A stretch of DNA of 52,865 nt from NCBI RefSeq assembly GCF_016908195.1, contig NZ_JAFBDK010000022.1:1-52865 (forward strand), read 5' to 3'. Source of the DNA: Jeotgalibacillus terrae (lineage in GTDB: Bacteria; Bacillota; Bacilli; Bacillales; Jeotgalibacillaceae). Below the pieces are notes generated by a model. That model had not been told where the DNA came from and ran no database searches. It saw only the letters and a list, made by a program, of their open reading frames with translations. A program made the translations under genes and the position numbers. This document shows positions 1 to 7,703 of this stretch, in pieces. Within the stretch, counting starts at the first letter, position 1; each line of letters starts with the position of its first letter.

Positions 1-130
1 GTAAAGTGTTTGAAAAGCTCATTGTCTTTTTTGTTCGAAAAAGACTTAAAATCTTAAAACGTTGACGTTTGGTTGTTTAGTTTTCAAGGTTCAATTCTTT
101 CCTGCCGCTTTCTTCTTTACTATAGAAGAA
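1..130 (-). promoter_or_regulatory. Leader of an rRNA operon reading leftwards out of the window
   Basis: Read on the minus strand, positions 92-71 give the CCTTGAAAACTAAACAA-type segment typical of Bacillales rRNA leaders and antitermination regions. It is followed by a processing-type hairpin (GTCTTTTT/AAAAAGAC, 24-31 with 38-45). Two promoters lie upstream (162-191 and 249-277). No 16S sequence is inside the window, so the mature 16S gene is inferred to begin just left of position 1. The neighbouring order ygxA-ygzB-perR next to an rRNA operon matches Bacillus subtilis, which supports the reading. Confidence 0.75.
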
Positions 131-161
131 ACGCGGTGTTGCTCTCTCAAGCGACTTTCTT

Positions 162-191
162 ATATTAGCATAATTTATTTCCCTGCGTCAA
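162..191 (-). promoter_or_regulatory. Probable rRNA P2 promoter (sigma-A)
   Basis: On the minus strand: -35 TTGACG (191-186), 18-bp spacer, -10 TAATAT (167-162). It lies just upstream of the rRNA leader. The sequence is seen directly; assignment as P2 rests on its position relative to the leader. Confidence 0.7.
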
Positions 192-248
192 TAAGTTTTT
201 TAAATTTTATTCTGTCGCGTTGTTGCCGCCTCATCAGCGACATTTAAT

Positions 249-277
249 ATCTTAACAAGGGGGAGTAAAAAGATCAA
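249..277 (-). promoter_or_regulatory. Possible rRNA P1 promoter (sigma-A)
   Basis: On the minus strand: -35 TTGATC (277-272), 17-bp spacer, -10 TAAGAT (254-249), about 87 bp upstream of the P2 candidate. Tandem P1/P2 promoters are the rule for Bacillales rRNA operons. The -10 is weak, so confidence is moderate. Confidence 0.5.
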
Positions 278-325
278 TAGGTTTTTAAAAAGTTTTTCAA
301 AAAACATATATTCAGAGTATTCATA

Positions 326-352
326 GTAAAAGAGCAGGTCTCCTCCTGCTCT
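326..352 (-). terminator. Terminator of ygxA
   Basis: Minus strand stem AGAGCAGG/CCTGCTCT (352-345 with 338-331) followed by TTTTAC. It sits 10 bp past the ygxA stop and separates ygxA from the rRNA promoters. Confidence 0.85.
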
Positions 353-362
353 TCATCAGCAC

Positions 363-1223
363 CTAGACGTAATAGTGTCTGTGATAAATCCCTTTACCTT
401 TTGTCTCTACTGGCTGTGTATTCACTACACCTTTATCTAGAAGAAATTCAATCATCACTGCAAGATCAACCGAGTAATAGCTCAATTCATCATGCAGGTG
501 AAGCTCCTGAAAACTCCAGCTTTCCTTCTCTTCCATAATGCTGACCAGATGGCCGGATCCAACTTCCATTCTTGAATGGATTAAGAATTCGCTTGCTAAA
601 AATAACAGTTCAAGTCTTTTCTCGAGCGTCTCTTCACTATTCACCAGTTCTTCATATAACTTATAGATTTCCGGTTCAATCTGTCTGACCTGGTTCCATA
701 CAGTAACTTCAGGATGGAATCCATTTTCAATCACGGCAAGTCTTGCAAGGTGATGAAGTGAATGGACTACGTGGTTGTACGCATCAAGAAAGTGTTTTGA
801 TTCAAAAAATGATTTACCGTCCATATACCTTCTGATGAGCTTTGCATATTCAATACCCATTTTGATTTTACGACCGTAGAAAGGAAAATCCTTCAATTCC
901 TGACGCAGCTGATCGATAAATTCATTCCGGTCAAATACGGCTCTTCCATTTAACAGCCAGTCGACAACTTTGCGGTTCGATCCGAGAAGCAGCCACTCTC
1001 TCAGGCGGTCTTCTGTCACGATATGCATAGCAGCTTTTTTATCTTCATATGTGTAGTGCTTAATGAAAACAGGATTTTCAGATTCTTTTACAATGATCAA
1101 TAGAATTGTATCAAACGTATCTGTAATCGGACTTTTTTTATCTCGCTTTTCCATAATAACGATCCCGAGCGTGTTGGTCTGACTGGCACGCTCCTGATAG
1201 ATCGGACGTAGAATATCTTCCAT
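363..1223 (-). CDS. ygxA: YgxA-like nucleotidyltransferase-like protein
   Basis: The 286-aa product resembles Bacillus YgxA, annotated as nucleotidyltransferase-like, with no proven substrate. It is soluble, with no signal peptide or membrane segment. The N-terminal part (about 1-100) is beta-rich and the rest is helical with many conserved aromatic residues. I place the start at ATG 1223 because AAGGAGCC (1238-1231) sits 7 bp upstream. A GTG six codons earlier (1241) would lie upstream of that ribosome site and has none of its own. The gene lies between an rRNA operon and divergently transcribed ygzB, as in B. subtilis. It ends in a clear terminator and is probably a single-gene transcript. 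Function is unknown beyond family membership. Confidence 0.8.
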   Translation of the reverse strand: MEDILRPIYQERASQTNTLGIVIMEKRDKKSPITDTFDTILLIIVKESENPVFIKHYTYEDKKAAMHIVTEDRLREWLLLGSNRKVVDWLLNGRAVFDRNEFIDQLRQELKDFPFYGRKIKMGIEYAKLIRRYMDGKSFFESKHFLDAYNHVVHSLHHLARLAVIENGFHPEVTVWNQVRQIEPEIYKLYEELVNSEETLEKRLELLFLASEFLIHSRMEVGSGHLVSIMEEKESWSFQELHLHDELSYYSVDLAVMIEFLLDKGVVNTQPVETKGKGIYHRHYYV

Positions 1224-1377
1224 GTGTAATGGCTCCTTCACTGTTTAAGTTGCTCAACTACATTTATTCGACATAAGGTCTTGATTTCCTTCATGTGTTT
1301 TCTTAATTATTCCGTCACGATTTCAATATTTTGTTTGCAGCTTTCTATGATATAGTAAAAGTGCAGGAGGGACAATT

Positions 1378-1743
1378 ATGGCAAAAACTTATTCTAATAA
1401 AATTAACAAAATCCGTTCTTTTGCATTGGCGCTTGTTTTTATCGGTGTCATTGTTATGTATGGCGGAATTTTTTTCAGAGACAATCCGATCATTATGCTG
1501 ATCTTTATTTCACTCGGCATGCTGTCTATTCTTTTTAGTATGGTGGTCTATTTCTGGATAGGGATGTTATCAACAAGGGCTGTCGTGGTTACATGTCCGA
1601 ATTGCGAGAAGCCGACAAAAGTACTCGGCCGCGTGGATATGTGTATGCACTGCCGCGAGCCGCTTACGCTTGATCCAAATCTTGACGGTAAAGAATTTGA
1701 TGAAAACTATAATAAGAAGAAAAAACAGTCTGCAGAACAATAA
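1378..1743 (+). CDS. ygzB: YgzB family membrane protein with a zinc-ribbon tail
   Basis: The 121-aa protein matches the UPF0295/YgzB family (about 117 aa in B. subtilis). Two membrane helices are visible (about residues 15-33 and 38-63). They are followed by a cytoplasmic tail with CPNC and CMHC pairs (about 73-93), which looks like a zinc ribbon. The start is preceded by AGGAGGG with good spacing. It faces perR and shares a bidirectional terminator with it. No function is established. The Cys pairs suggest metal binding, which is inference. Confidence 0.85.
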   Translation: MAKTYSNKINKIRSFALALVFIGVIVMYGGIFFRDNPIIMLIFISLGMLSILFSMVVYFWIGMLSTRAVVVTCPNCEKPTKVLGRVDMCMHCREPLTLDPNLDGKEFDENYNKKKKQSAEQ

Positions 1744-1772
1744 AAAAGCAGCTCCAGTGGAGCTGCTTTTTT
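1742..1772. terminator. Bidirectional terminator between ygzB and perR
   Basis: Perfect 14-bp stem AAAAAAGCAGCTCC/GGAGCTGCTTTTTT with a 3-nt loop. The A-run and T-run make it functional on both strands for the convergent genes. Confidence 0.93.
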
Positions 1773-1782
1773 ATTGTTCTAA

Positions 1783-2229
1783 TTAATGAGCGCCTGCTTT
1801 GGCTTCGCATTCTTTACATGTCCCGTATACTTCCATACGGTGATTATTCACTTTAAAACCTGTTACATGAGAAGCCAGGTGTTCAACTTCATCAAGTCCT
1901 GGATAATGGAAATCCACAATTTTTCCGCAGTCTTCACAAATCGCATGATAATGATCTGTTGTTACAAAATCAAAGCGGCTTGAAGCGTCTCCGTACGTAA
2001 GTTCTTTTACGAGCCCTATTTCACGGAATACACGCAAATTGTTGTAAACGGTCGCCACACTCATATTCGGGAATTTCCCTTCGAGTGCTTTATAAATTTC
2101 ATCAGCAGTAGGGTGTGACATCGCGTCTACCAGATACTCCAAAATCGCATGACGCTGAGGAGTAATACGTACTCCTGTACCTTTCAGCGAATCTAATGCA
2201 TCTCTTAATTGCACTTCTGACACCGCCAT
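1783..2229 (-). CDS. perR: Peroxide-responsive repressor PerR (Fur family)
   Basis: The 148-aa protein is very close to B. subtilis PerR. The N-terminal winged helix (about 1-85) binds DNA and the C-terminal part dimerises. The regulatory metal site residues H39, D87, H93, H95 and D106 are all present; His oxidation at this site is the known H2O2 sensing step. The structural zinc site is C98/C101 and C138/C141. The start is ATG 2229 with AAGAAGGTG upstream; a longer reading frame exists but runs through the promoter. A near-perfect PerR box overlaps the promoter, so autorepression is expected. Likely targets in this window are bcp and the pfeT-like ATPase by family knowledge, but I see no clear PerR box at either. 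Confidence 0.96.
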   Translation of the reverse strand: MAVSEVQLRDALDSLKGTGVRITPQRHAILEYLVDAMSHPTADEIYKALEGKFPNMSVATVYNNLRVFREIGLVKELTYGDASSRFDFVTTDHYHAICEDCGKIVDFHYPGLDEVEHLASHVTGFKVNNHRMEVYGTCKECEAKAGAH

Positions 2230-2257
2230 GCACCTTCTTTCTATATAAAGTCTTACT

Positions 2258-2304
2258 TTATAATGTTTATAAATAGTGTACCTGCCTCTTATTATATTTG
2301 TCAA
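2258..2304 (-). promoter_or_regulatory. perR promoter with PerR box
   Basis: Minus strand: -35 TTGACA (2304-2299), 18-bp spacer, -10 TACACT (2280-2275). Just downstream, 2272-2258 matches the PerR box TTATAATNATTATAA at 14 of 15 positions (single deviation at the base after the central N). The box covers the expected start-site region, consistent with autorepression. Confidence 0.85.
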
Positions 2305-2317
2305 ATATATATAGGTA

Positions 2318-2353
2318 GAAAAAAGAAAAGGACTCCCTTGTAAAAGGAGCCCT
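2318..2353 (-). terminator. Terminator of the AbgT-family gene
   Basis: Minus strand stem AGGGCTCC/GGAGTCCT (2353-2346 with 2336-2329, one G-U pair) followed by TTTTCTTTTTTC. Confidence 0.85.
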
Positions 2354-2361
2354 GTTTCTGA

Positions 2362-3903
2362 TTATTTATCATAGAATATATTCGCACCAGGTCCAAGATC
2401 AATACCTGTGTACATAAATACAAGAAGCATAATGACCCAGACAATCGAGAATACAATTGTGTAAGGAATCATAGTCGAGATCAGTGTACCGATCCCAACC
2501 TTCTTGTCATATTTCTGAGCAAATGCAATCACGATTGCAAAGTAAGGCATGAGCGGCGAAATGATGTTAGTCGTTGAATCTGCAATACGATACAGTACCT
2601 GAGTGAATTCAGGCGCATATCCAAGCTTCATCATGATCGGTACAAACACAGGTGCCATAAATGCCCATTTAGCCGAAGATGAACCGATAAACAAGTTGAT
2701 GAGGCCTACTACAAACATAAAGGCCAGTACGAGCAGCATACCATCAAGACCTGCATCACTCAGCCAGCCTGCAGCATTGTAAGCAAAAATCTGTCCGAGG
2801 TTACTCGTGTTAAAGTATGCCACGAATTGACCTGCAGCAAAGGCAAGAACAATGTACATGCCCATTGTCGCCATGGTGTCACCCATCTGATTCGCTACGT
2901 CCGTATCATTTTTAATATTCTTCGTGACGATGCCATAGACAACACCAGGAATCAGGAAGAAGATAAACAGAATCGGTACCAGCGTCTGGAAGAACGGAGC
3001 TGACAGGATTTCATCATTTGGCAGACCTGCACGAAGCGGCCCCCATGACGGCACAACGAGCAGTGCGATCAGAACTGAAGTTACGATAATCGCAATCAGT
3101 GAAGCCCAAAGACCTTTTTTCTCTTCAGGACTTACTGTTGTCATGTCTTCGCCTTCTTCACCAGCGTAAGTTCCCTTGTATGTTCCAAGACGTGGCTCAA
3201 CAATCTTCTCAGTTACAAATGTACCTGCAATTGTCAGCAGTACAACTGATGCGATCATAAAGTAATAGTTCATCAGGATATTCATACCATCAGCATAAGC
3301 CGGATTCACTGTTGCAGCTGCGGCAATGGTCAGATCACCTAATAACGGATCGAGTGATGTAACAAGAAGGTTTGCTGAGAAACCTGCCGATACACCGGCA
3401 AAAGCCGCTGCAAGACCGGCAAGCGGATGACGGCCAAGCCCGGCGAATAATACCGCTCCAAGCGGTGTAAGTACGACGTAACCCGCATCAGCGGCCATCG
3501 AAGACATAATACCGCCAAATACAAGTGCAGCTGTTAACAGCTGTTTTGGAACTGAAGTAACAAGTGCTTTCAGTGCTGCTGAGATCAGTCCTGATCTCTC
3601 AGCAATCCCGATACCAAGCATTGTTACCAGCACCGTACCTAAAGGCGCAAATCCTGTAAAGTTCGTCACAGCTGACTCGAACATATACAGAATCCCTTCA
3701 GAACTTAAGAGATTAAATACCGCAATCTCTTCACCTTCAGCATTTTCAACTGTCCAGCCTAAAGCTGAACCAAGTGCTGAAGCTAATACAACGATTGCTG
3801 CAAATAGAAAGAACAGCGTAACCGGATGAGGAAGCTTGTTACCAACGCGCTCGATACCATCAAGCCCTTTGGTAAAAAAACCTCGCTTTTTTGCAGTGTC
3901 CAT
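2362..3903 (-). CDS. AbgT family transporter (p-aminobenzoyl-glutamate type)
   Basis: The 513-aa polytopic membrane protein belongs to the AbgT family. Family members import p-aminobenzoyl-glutamate or export p-aminobenzoate-type antimetabolites such as sulfonamides. Features seen: a cytoplasmic N-terminus, at least ten hydrophobic segments, and conserved family stretches such as GIGIAERSGL and SSSAKWAFMAPVFVPI in the C-terminal half. ATG 3903 is chosen because GGGGGA lies upstream; an in-frame ATG ten codons earlier lacks a ribosome site. The gene sits between perR and bcp, which are closer neighbours in B. subtilis, so it looks like an insertion into a conserved neighbourhood. It has its own terminator and probable promoter. 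The substrate cannot be told from sequence. Confidence 0.85.
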   Translation of the reverse strand: MDTAKKRGFFTKGLDGIERVGNKLPHPVTLFFLFAAIVVLASALGSALGWTVENAEGEEIAVFNLLSSEGILYMFESAVTNFTGFAPLGTVLVTMLGIGIAERSGLISAALKALVTSVPKQLLTAALVFGGIMSSMAADAGYVVLTPLGAVLFAGLGRHPLAGLAAAFAGVSAGFSANLLVTSLDPLLGDLTIAAAATVNPAYADGMNILMNYYFMIASVVLLTIAGTFVTEKIVEPRLGTYKGTYAGEEGEDMTTVSPEEKKGLWASLIAIIVTSVLIALLVVPSWGPLRAGLPNDEILSAPFFQTLVPILFIFFLIPGVVYGIVTKNIKNDTDVANQMGDTMATMGMYIVLAFAAGQFVAYFNTSNLGQIFAYNAAGWLSDAGLDGMLLVLAFMFVVGLINLFIGSSSAKWAFMAPVFVPIMMKLGYAPEFTQVLYRIADSTTNIISPLMPYFAIVIAFAQKYDKKVGIGTLISTMIPYTIVFSIVWVIMLLVFMYTGIDLGPGANIFYDK

Positions 3904-3946
3904 TAATTTCCCCCACTTTTTCACAAAAATCAATTTTCTAAAAACT

Positions 3947-4002
3947 CACCTGACGACAGGTAAAGTCATTATAATGATCCTTTTCAGAAATTTAAAGGCT
4001 TA
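3947..4002 (-). promoter_or_regulatory. Possible promoter and leader dyad of the AbgT-family gene
   Basis: On the minus strand a TATAAT (within 3979-3968) is preceded 17 bp upstream by TTTAAA, a weak -35. Downstream, before the start codon, is a short dyad ACCTG-N4-CAGGT (3947-3962 region). The dyad could be an operator or a small leader hairpin. This is pattern evidence only. Confidence 0.4.
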
Positions 4003-4037
4003 CAGCAAAATCCAAAATAAAAACAATATTCTTATCA

Positions 4038-4076
4038 TTAAAAAAACAAGGCTGAAACATTTGTCTCAGCCTTGTT
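4038..4076 (-). terminator. Terminator of bcp
   Basis: Minus strand 11-bp stem AACAAGGCTGA/TCAGCCTTGTT with a 10-nt loop, followed by TTTTTTTAAT. Confidence 0.9.
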
Positions 4077-4122
4077 AACTTATAACTTTCGTACTTGCAA
4101 TAACTCTTGAACTAACGCTGTA

Positions 4123-4593
4123 TTAAGCGCGATCTTTTAAGTACTGCAGAGTTTCTTCCACGTGTCCTTTCACTCTCACACCGCGCCACTCTTCAAGGAT
4201 CGTACCGTCTTTATCAATTGCAAATGTTGATCTGACAATACCCATATATTCTTTACCAAAATTCTTTTTGAGTTGCCATACCCCGTAGTCTTCAGCCACT
4301 TTATGGTCTTCATCCACAAGCAGCGTGAATGGCAGATCATGTTTGTCTGCGAACTTTTTATGCTTTTCTTCAGGGTCCGGGCTGATGCCCAGAATAACAG
4401 CATCGAGTTCCTCAAACGACTGATGATTGTCTCTGAAATCGCAGGCCTGTGTGGTACATCCGGGCGTCATATCTTTAGGGTAAAAATAGAGAATCACCTG
4501 TTTTTCTCCCTGGTAATCCGATAGTGAGACTTCACTGCCATCCTGTGTTTTTAATGTAAAATCCGGTGCTTTCTGTCCTTTAGCTGCAGTCAT
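4123..4593 (-). CDS. bcp: Thioredoxin-dependent peroxiredoxin Bcp (YgaF)
   Basis: The 156-aa protein is a Bcp/PrxQ-type peroxiredoxin that reduces H2O2 and organic hydroperoxides using thioredoxin. The peroxidatic Cys46 lies in the motif TPGCTTQAC, with the resolving Cys51 five residues on, the atypical 2-Cys arrangement. The thioredoxin fold spans the whole length and it is cytoplasmic. ATG 4593 follows GGGAGG at normal spacing; a TTG one codon earlier is less likely. The neighbours perR and the PerR-type regulon make peroxide control plausible, but no PerR box is seen directly upstream. Confidence 0.93.
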   Translation of the reverse strand: MTAAKGQKAPDFTLKTQDGSEVSLSDYQGEKQVILYFYPKDMTPGCTTQACDFRDNHQSFEELDAVILGISPDPEEKHKKFADKHDLPFTLLVDEDHKVAEDYGVWQLKKNFGKEYMGIVRSTFAIDKDGTILEEWRGVRVKGHVEETLQYLKDRA

Positions 4594-4642
4594 CAAAAAA
4601 CCTCCCTGGTTGATCTTTGACTAAAGCATAACGGACAGGGCT

Positions 4643-5047
4643 TTATTTTTCAAAAGATTGACTGCCTCCGTTTGCAATCAGAGTCCAGATGACAGTAACC
4701 GGCAGAACCTGTCCTATAAAAGCAGCTGTGACCGCAATCCCCCGCCCTATACCCTGAGGCAGCAGCTCGCCATTCCCTACTGAAAAGATCATCATAGCGC
4801 TGAAGTAAAGCATCGTCAGAAACAGCGCCCAGAATGATTCTGATTCAGCGTGGTCCACTACATCCATCCCTTCTATTTGAAATACAGTATAAATGACTGC
4901 AAATCCAATTAACAGAACAGTATATGTTAAGCTTAAATAAAGGAAATTCCGCAGCGAAAACATATAACCTTCCCATGGAAGTTTTAATAATGTTTTGACT
5001 GAGAGTGTCATTGTGAAGATTGTTGCCCCAACAAGCAGCCATCCCAT
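4643..5047 (-). CDS. Small ion-channel-like membrane protein
   Basis: The 134-aa protein has four hydrophobic segments (about 1-18, 30-55, 68-85, 98-123). The last two flank a turn reading SVGNGELLPQGIGR, which looks like the pore loop plus second helix start of two-TM K+ channels (TVGYGD..P..GR). The key filter Tyr is Asn and the Asp is Glu. I therefore call it channel-like, not a K+ channel. AAAGGAGT precedes the start; the second ATG (5047) has the better spacing, and the first (5053) would be 1 nt from the ribosome site. It is divergent from hemL. An alternative is a generic small membrane protein with a chance match. Confidence 0.6.
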   Translation of the reverse strand: MGWLLVGATIFTMTLSVKTLLKLPWEGYMFSLRNFLYLSLTYTVLLIGFAVIYTVFQIEGMDVVDHAESESFWALFLTMLYFSAMMIFSVGNGELLPQGIGRGIAVTAAFIGQVLPVTVIWTLIANGGSQSFEK

Positions 5048-5064
5048 ATGCATACTCCTTTCGT

Positions 5065-5093
5065 TTGCAGATCTATATTGATCATATTAAAAT
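5065..5093 (+). promoter_or_regulatory. hemL promoter (sigma-A)
   Basis: -35 TTGCAG (5065-5070), 17-bp spacer, -10 TAAAAT (5088-5093), about 30 bp upstream of the hemL start. It lies in the short divergent gap. Confidence 0.6.
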
Positions 5094-5123
5094 ACGTAAG
5101 AATCAATGACAGGAGGATATCAA

Positions 5124-6410
5124 ATGAAACATACGAATTCTGAAGCGCTTCATGCTGAAGCACTTGAACATATTGTCGGCGGTGTAAACAGTCCGTCGAG
5201 ATCTTACAAAGCAGTAGGCGGAGGATCGCCTGTTGCGATGGAACGCGGAAAAGGCGCCTACTTTTGGGACGTTGACGGTAATCAGTATATTGATTATCTT
5301 GCAGCATACGGACCAATCATTACCGGTCATGCGCACCCGCATATTACAAAGGCGATCCAGCATGCAGCTGAAACCGGTATCCTTTACGGGACACCGACAA
5401 AACACGAAGTTACATTTGCAAAAATGCTGAAGGAAGCCATGCCTGCAATGGAGAAGGTACGCTTTGTCAACTCCGGAACCGAAGCAGTCATGACGACAAT
5501 CCGTGTAGCGAGAGCGTATACGGGACGTGATAAAATCATCAAATTCGCAGGCTGTTATCATGGCCACTCTGACCTTGTATTAGTTGCAGCAGGATCAGGC
5601 CCATCAACACTTGGCACACCTGACTCTGCCGGTGTCACAAAAAATATTGCAAGTGAAGTGATTACCGTACCGTTTAATGAAATCGAACCATTTAAAGAAG
5701 CACTTGATAAATGGGGAGATGAAATTGCAGGCGTTCTGGTTGAACCGATCGTTGGAAACTTCGGAATCGTTGAGCCGAAAGAAGGCTTCCTGAAACAGAT
5801 CAATGAATTAACACACAAAGCCGGAGCCCTGGTTATTTATGACGAAGTGATCACTGCTTTCCGGTTTATGTATGGCGGTGCTCAGGACCTGCTTGGTATC
5901 AAGCCGGATCTGACTGCAATGGGTAAAATTATTGGTGGCGGACTGCCAATCGGTGCTTATGGTGGAAGAGTGGATATTATGGAACAGATCGCACCGCTAG
6001 GCCCGGCTTATCAGGCAGGGACAATGGCCGGTAACCCGGCTTCCATACAGGCCGGCATTGCGTGCCTTGAAGTATTGAAGCAGCCCGGCGTATATGAGGA
6101 AATGGACCGTCTCGGAAAAATACTTGAAAACGGGATCGCAGCAGCTGCCAAGAAGCATAATGTCACGATCACAATTAACCGTCTGAAAGGCGCCCTGACC
6201 ATCTACTTTACCGATCAGAAGGTCGTAAATTATGAACAGGCTGAAGCAACGGATGGTGAGACTTTTGCCCGCTTCTTTAAGCTCATGCTTGAACAGGGTA
6301 TTAATCTTGCCCCTTCAAAATACGAAGCATGGTTCCTGACGACTGAACATACAGAAGAAGACATTCATCAAACACTTGAAGCAGTCGATGTTGCTTTTTC
6401 GAAATTATAA
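5124..6410 (+). CDS. hemL: Glutamate-1-semialdehyde 2,1-aminomutase
   Basis: The 428-aa PLP enzyme converts glutamate-1-semialdehyde to 5-aminolevulinate, the C5 route to heme. The fold type I aminotransferase signature is present: the PLP-binding lysine is K268 in [17 protein letters not shown], with the NSGTEA phosphate-binding turn at about 117-122 and the YDEV Asp near 240. The start at 5124 follows ACAGGAGG with good spacing; an upstream in-frame ATG (5106) precedes that ribosome site. B. subtilis has two paralogues (hemL in the hem operon and gsaB here). By position next to ygaE and bcp this one is the gsaB orthologue, so a second copy may exist elsewhere. It is monocistronic with a strong terminator. 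Confidence 0.93.
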   Translation: MKHTNSEALHAEALEHIVGGVNSPSRSYKAVGGGSPVAMERGKGAYFWDVDGNQYIDYLAAYGPIITGHAHPHITKAIQHAAETGILYGTPTKHEVTFAKMLKEAMPAMEKVRFVNSGTEAVMTTIRVARAYTGRDKIIKFAGCYHGHSDLVLVAAGSGPSTLGTPDSAGVTKNIASEVITVPFNEIEPFKEALDKWGDEIAGVLVEPIVGNFGIVEPKEGFLKQINELTHKAGALVIYDEVITAFRFMYGGAQDLLGIKPDLTAMGKIIGGGLPIGAYGGRVDIMEQIAPLGPAYQAGTMAGNPASIQAGIACLEVLKQPGVYEEMDRLGKILENGIAAAAKKHNVTITINRLKGALTIYFTDQKVVNYEQAEATDGETFARFFKLMLEQGINLAPSKYEAWFLTTEHTEEDIHQTLEAVDVAFSKL

Positions 6411-6427
6411 TCACCAATTAATATGAG

Positions 6428-6464
6428 AGGAGGCGTTTTCGAATGTGAAAACGCCTCCTTTTTT
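6428..6464 (+). terminator. Terminator of hemL
   Basis: 13-bp perfect stem AGGAGGCGTTTTC/GAAAACGCCTCCT followed by a T-run. Confidence 0.95.
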
Positions 6465-6581
6465 CCAATGTCAATTTCTTGTTTAATTCGCTTGCAGTAA
6501 GCCTTAATCCAATGTATATTACTACTATTGCCAAGCGCAATAATAAACGTGAGTTACGTTAAGAAAGGACTTATTTTATAC

Positions 6582-7664
6582 ATGAAGCTTGGAGCCCGCG
6601 TATTAAAAACGGGAATTGCAATTGTCCTTGCTCTCTTTTTAGCTGAACAGCTGAACCTGCCGACTCCGATATTTGCCGGGATCGCTGCAGCCTTTGTCGT
6701 TCAGCCGACAATCTACCGGTCATTTGTCTCAATTCTTGAGCATATTCAGGCAAATGTCATAGGTGCTGTTGTCGCAATTGTATTCGTATTGCTTTTTGGT
6801 AATGACGTAGTTGTCATCGGCTTTGCAGCTGTCATTGCAATCACGATTATTCTTAAGCTCCGTATTGAATCAACAATTGGTCTTGCACTTGTTACATTGA
6901 TTGCGATTATGGAAGTACAGAATGACGAATTTATCACATTTGCACTGCTGCGTTTTGCAGCGATTATGCTTGGCGTATTGTCATCATTTATTGTTAATCT
7001 TATTTTTATTCCGCCAAAGTACGAAAATAGACTGTTTCATCATATCTCCACAACAACTGACGATATGATCAAATGGATCAGACTGAGCACACGTCATGCG
7101 ACTGAACATCAGCTGTTGAAAAAGGATATTGAAAAGTTTAAGGAACGATTAATGAAAATTGATCAGATTTATCTTTTATATAAAGAAGAACGCGGCATTC
7201 TGAAAAAGAATTCGGTTGCTAAAACGCGTAAACTCGTTGTCTACCGGCAGATGATTTCAACTGAGAGACGAAGCTTTGAAATTCTTAAGAGGCTTCACCG
7301 TTTTGAAAATGATATTCACCACGTACCTGAATCGCTTCAAATGATTATTCAGGAGCAGCTTGATTGTCTGATGAGTTATCATGAACAGCTGCTAATGCGG
7401 TTTGCCGGAAAAATTAAGCCTGCTATCGATAATGAGCAGATTAATCATACGTGCATGAATCATAAGGAATTAACGGATATTTTCATGAAGGAAGTTAATC
7501 AGGCGCGCAATGAAGAGGAAAACAGCGGTTATCATCTGCTGCATGTACTTTCTGCGATGCTTGAATATGAAGAGCACCTGTCTCACCTTGATACGCTGAT
7601 CGCTTCGATGCAGTGTTACCATCAGGAGGATCAGGAAGTACAGCTTCAGGAACGGGAAATCTAA
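6582..7664 (+). CDS. ygaE: YgaE family aromatic-acid-exporter-like membrane protein
   Basis: The 360-aa protein has an N-terminal block of about five or six membrane helices (about 10-150), followed by a cytoplasmic helical domain rich in charged and His residues (about 155-340). This is the layout of the bacterial aromatic acid exporter family (PF06081-type) and of YgaE. ATG 6582 is chosen from the MKLGARVLKTG start shared with YgaE and from AAAGGAC upstream. The substrate is unknown. It lies between hemL and ygaD exactly as in B. subtilis, convergent with ygaD. Confidence 0.85.
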   Translation: MKLGARVLKTGIAIVLALFLAEQLNLPTPIFAGIAAAFVVQPTIYRSFVSILEHIQANVIGAVVAIVFVLLFGNDVVVIGFAAVIAITIILKLRIESTIGLALVTLIAIMEVQNDEFITFALLRFAAIMLGVLSSFIVNLIFIPPKYENRLFHHISTTTDDMIKWIRLSTRHATEHQLLKKDIEKFKERLMKIDQIYLLYKEERGILKKNSVAKTRKLVVYRQMISTERRSFEILKRLHRFENDIHHVPESLQMIIQEQLDCLMSYHEQLLMRFAGKIKPAIDNEQINHTCMNHKELTDIFMKEVNQARNEEENSGYHLLHVLSAMLEYEEHLSHLDTLIASMQCYHQEDQEVQLQEREI

Positions 7665-7703
7665 AAAACGCGATTGGAAAGTCAACTTTCCAATCGCGTT
7701 TTT
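7663..7703. terminator. Bidirectional terminator between ygaE and ygaD
   Basis: Perfect 18-bp stem (7664-7681 with 7686-7703), 4-nt loop, A-run on one side and T-run on the other. It serves both convergent genes. Confidence 0.95.

Noticed and set aside
62-247. A 61-codon plus-strand frame at the left edge
   Set aside because: It lies over the rRNA leader and promoters on the other strand, has no ribosome site and an implausible Phe/Ser/Cys-rich composition.
3339-3524. 61-codon frame inside the AbgT-family gene on the same strand
   Set aside because: It is an out-of-frame shadow within a conserved membrane protein.
5103-5567. 154-codon frame antisense to hemL
   Set aside because: It is Cys/Arg-rich shadow coding opposite a highly conserved enzyme and carries no ribosome site.
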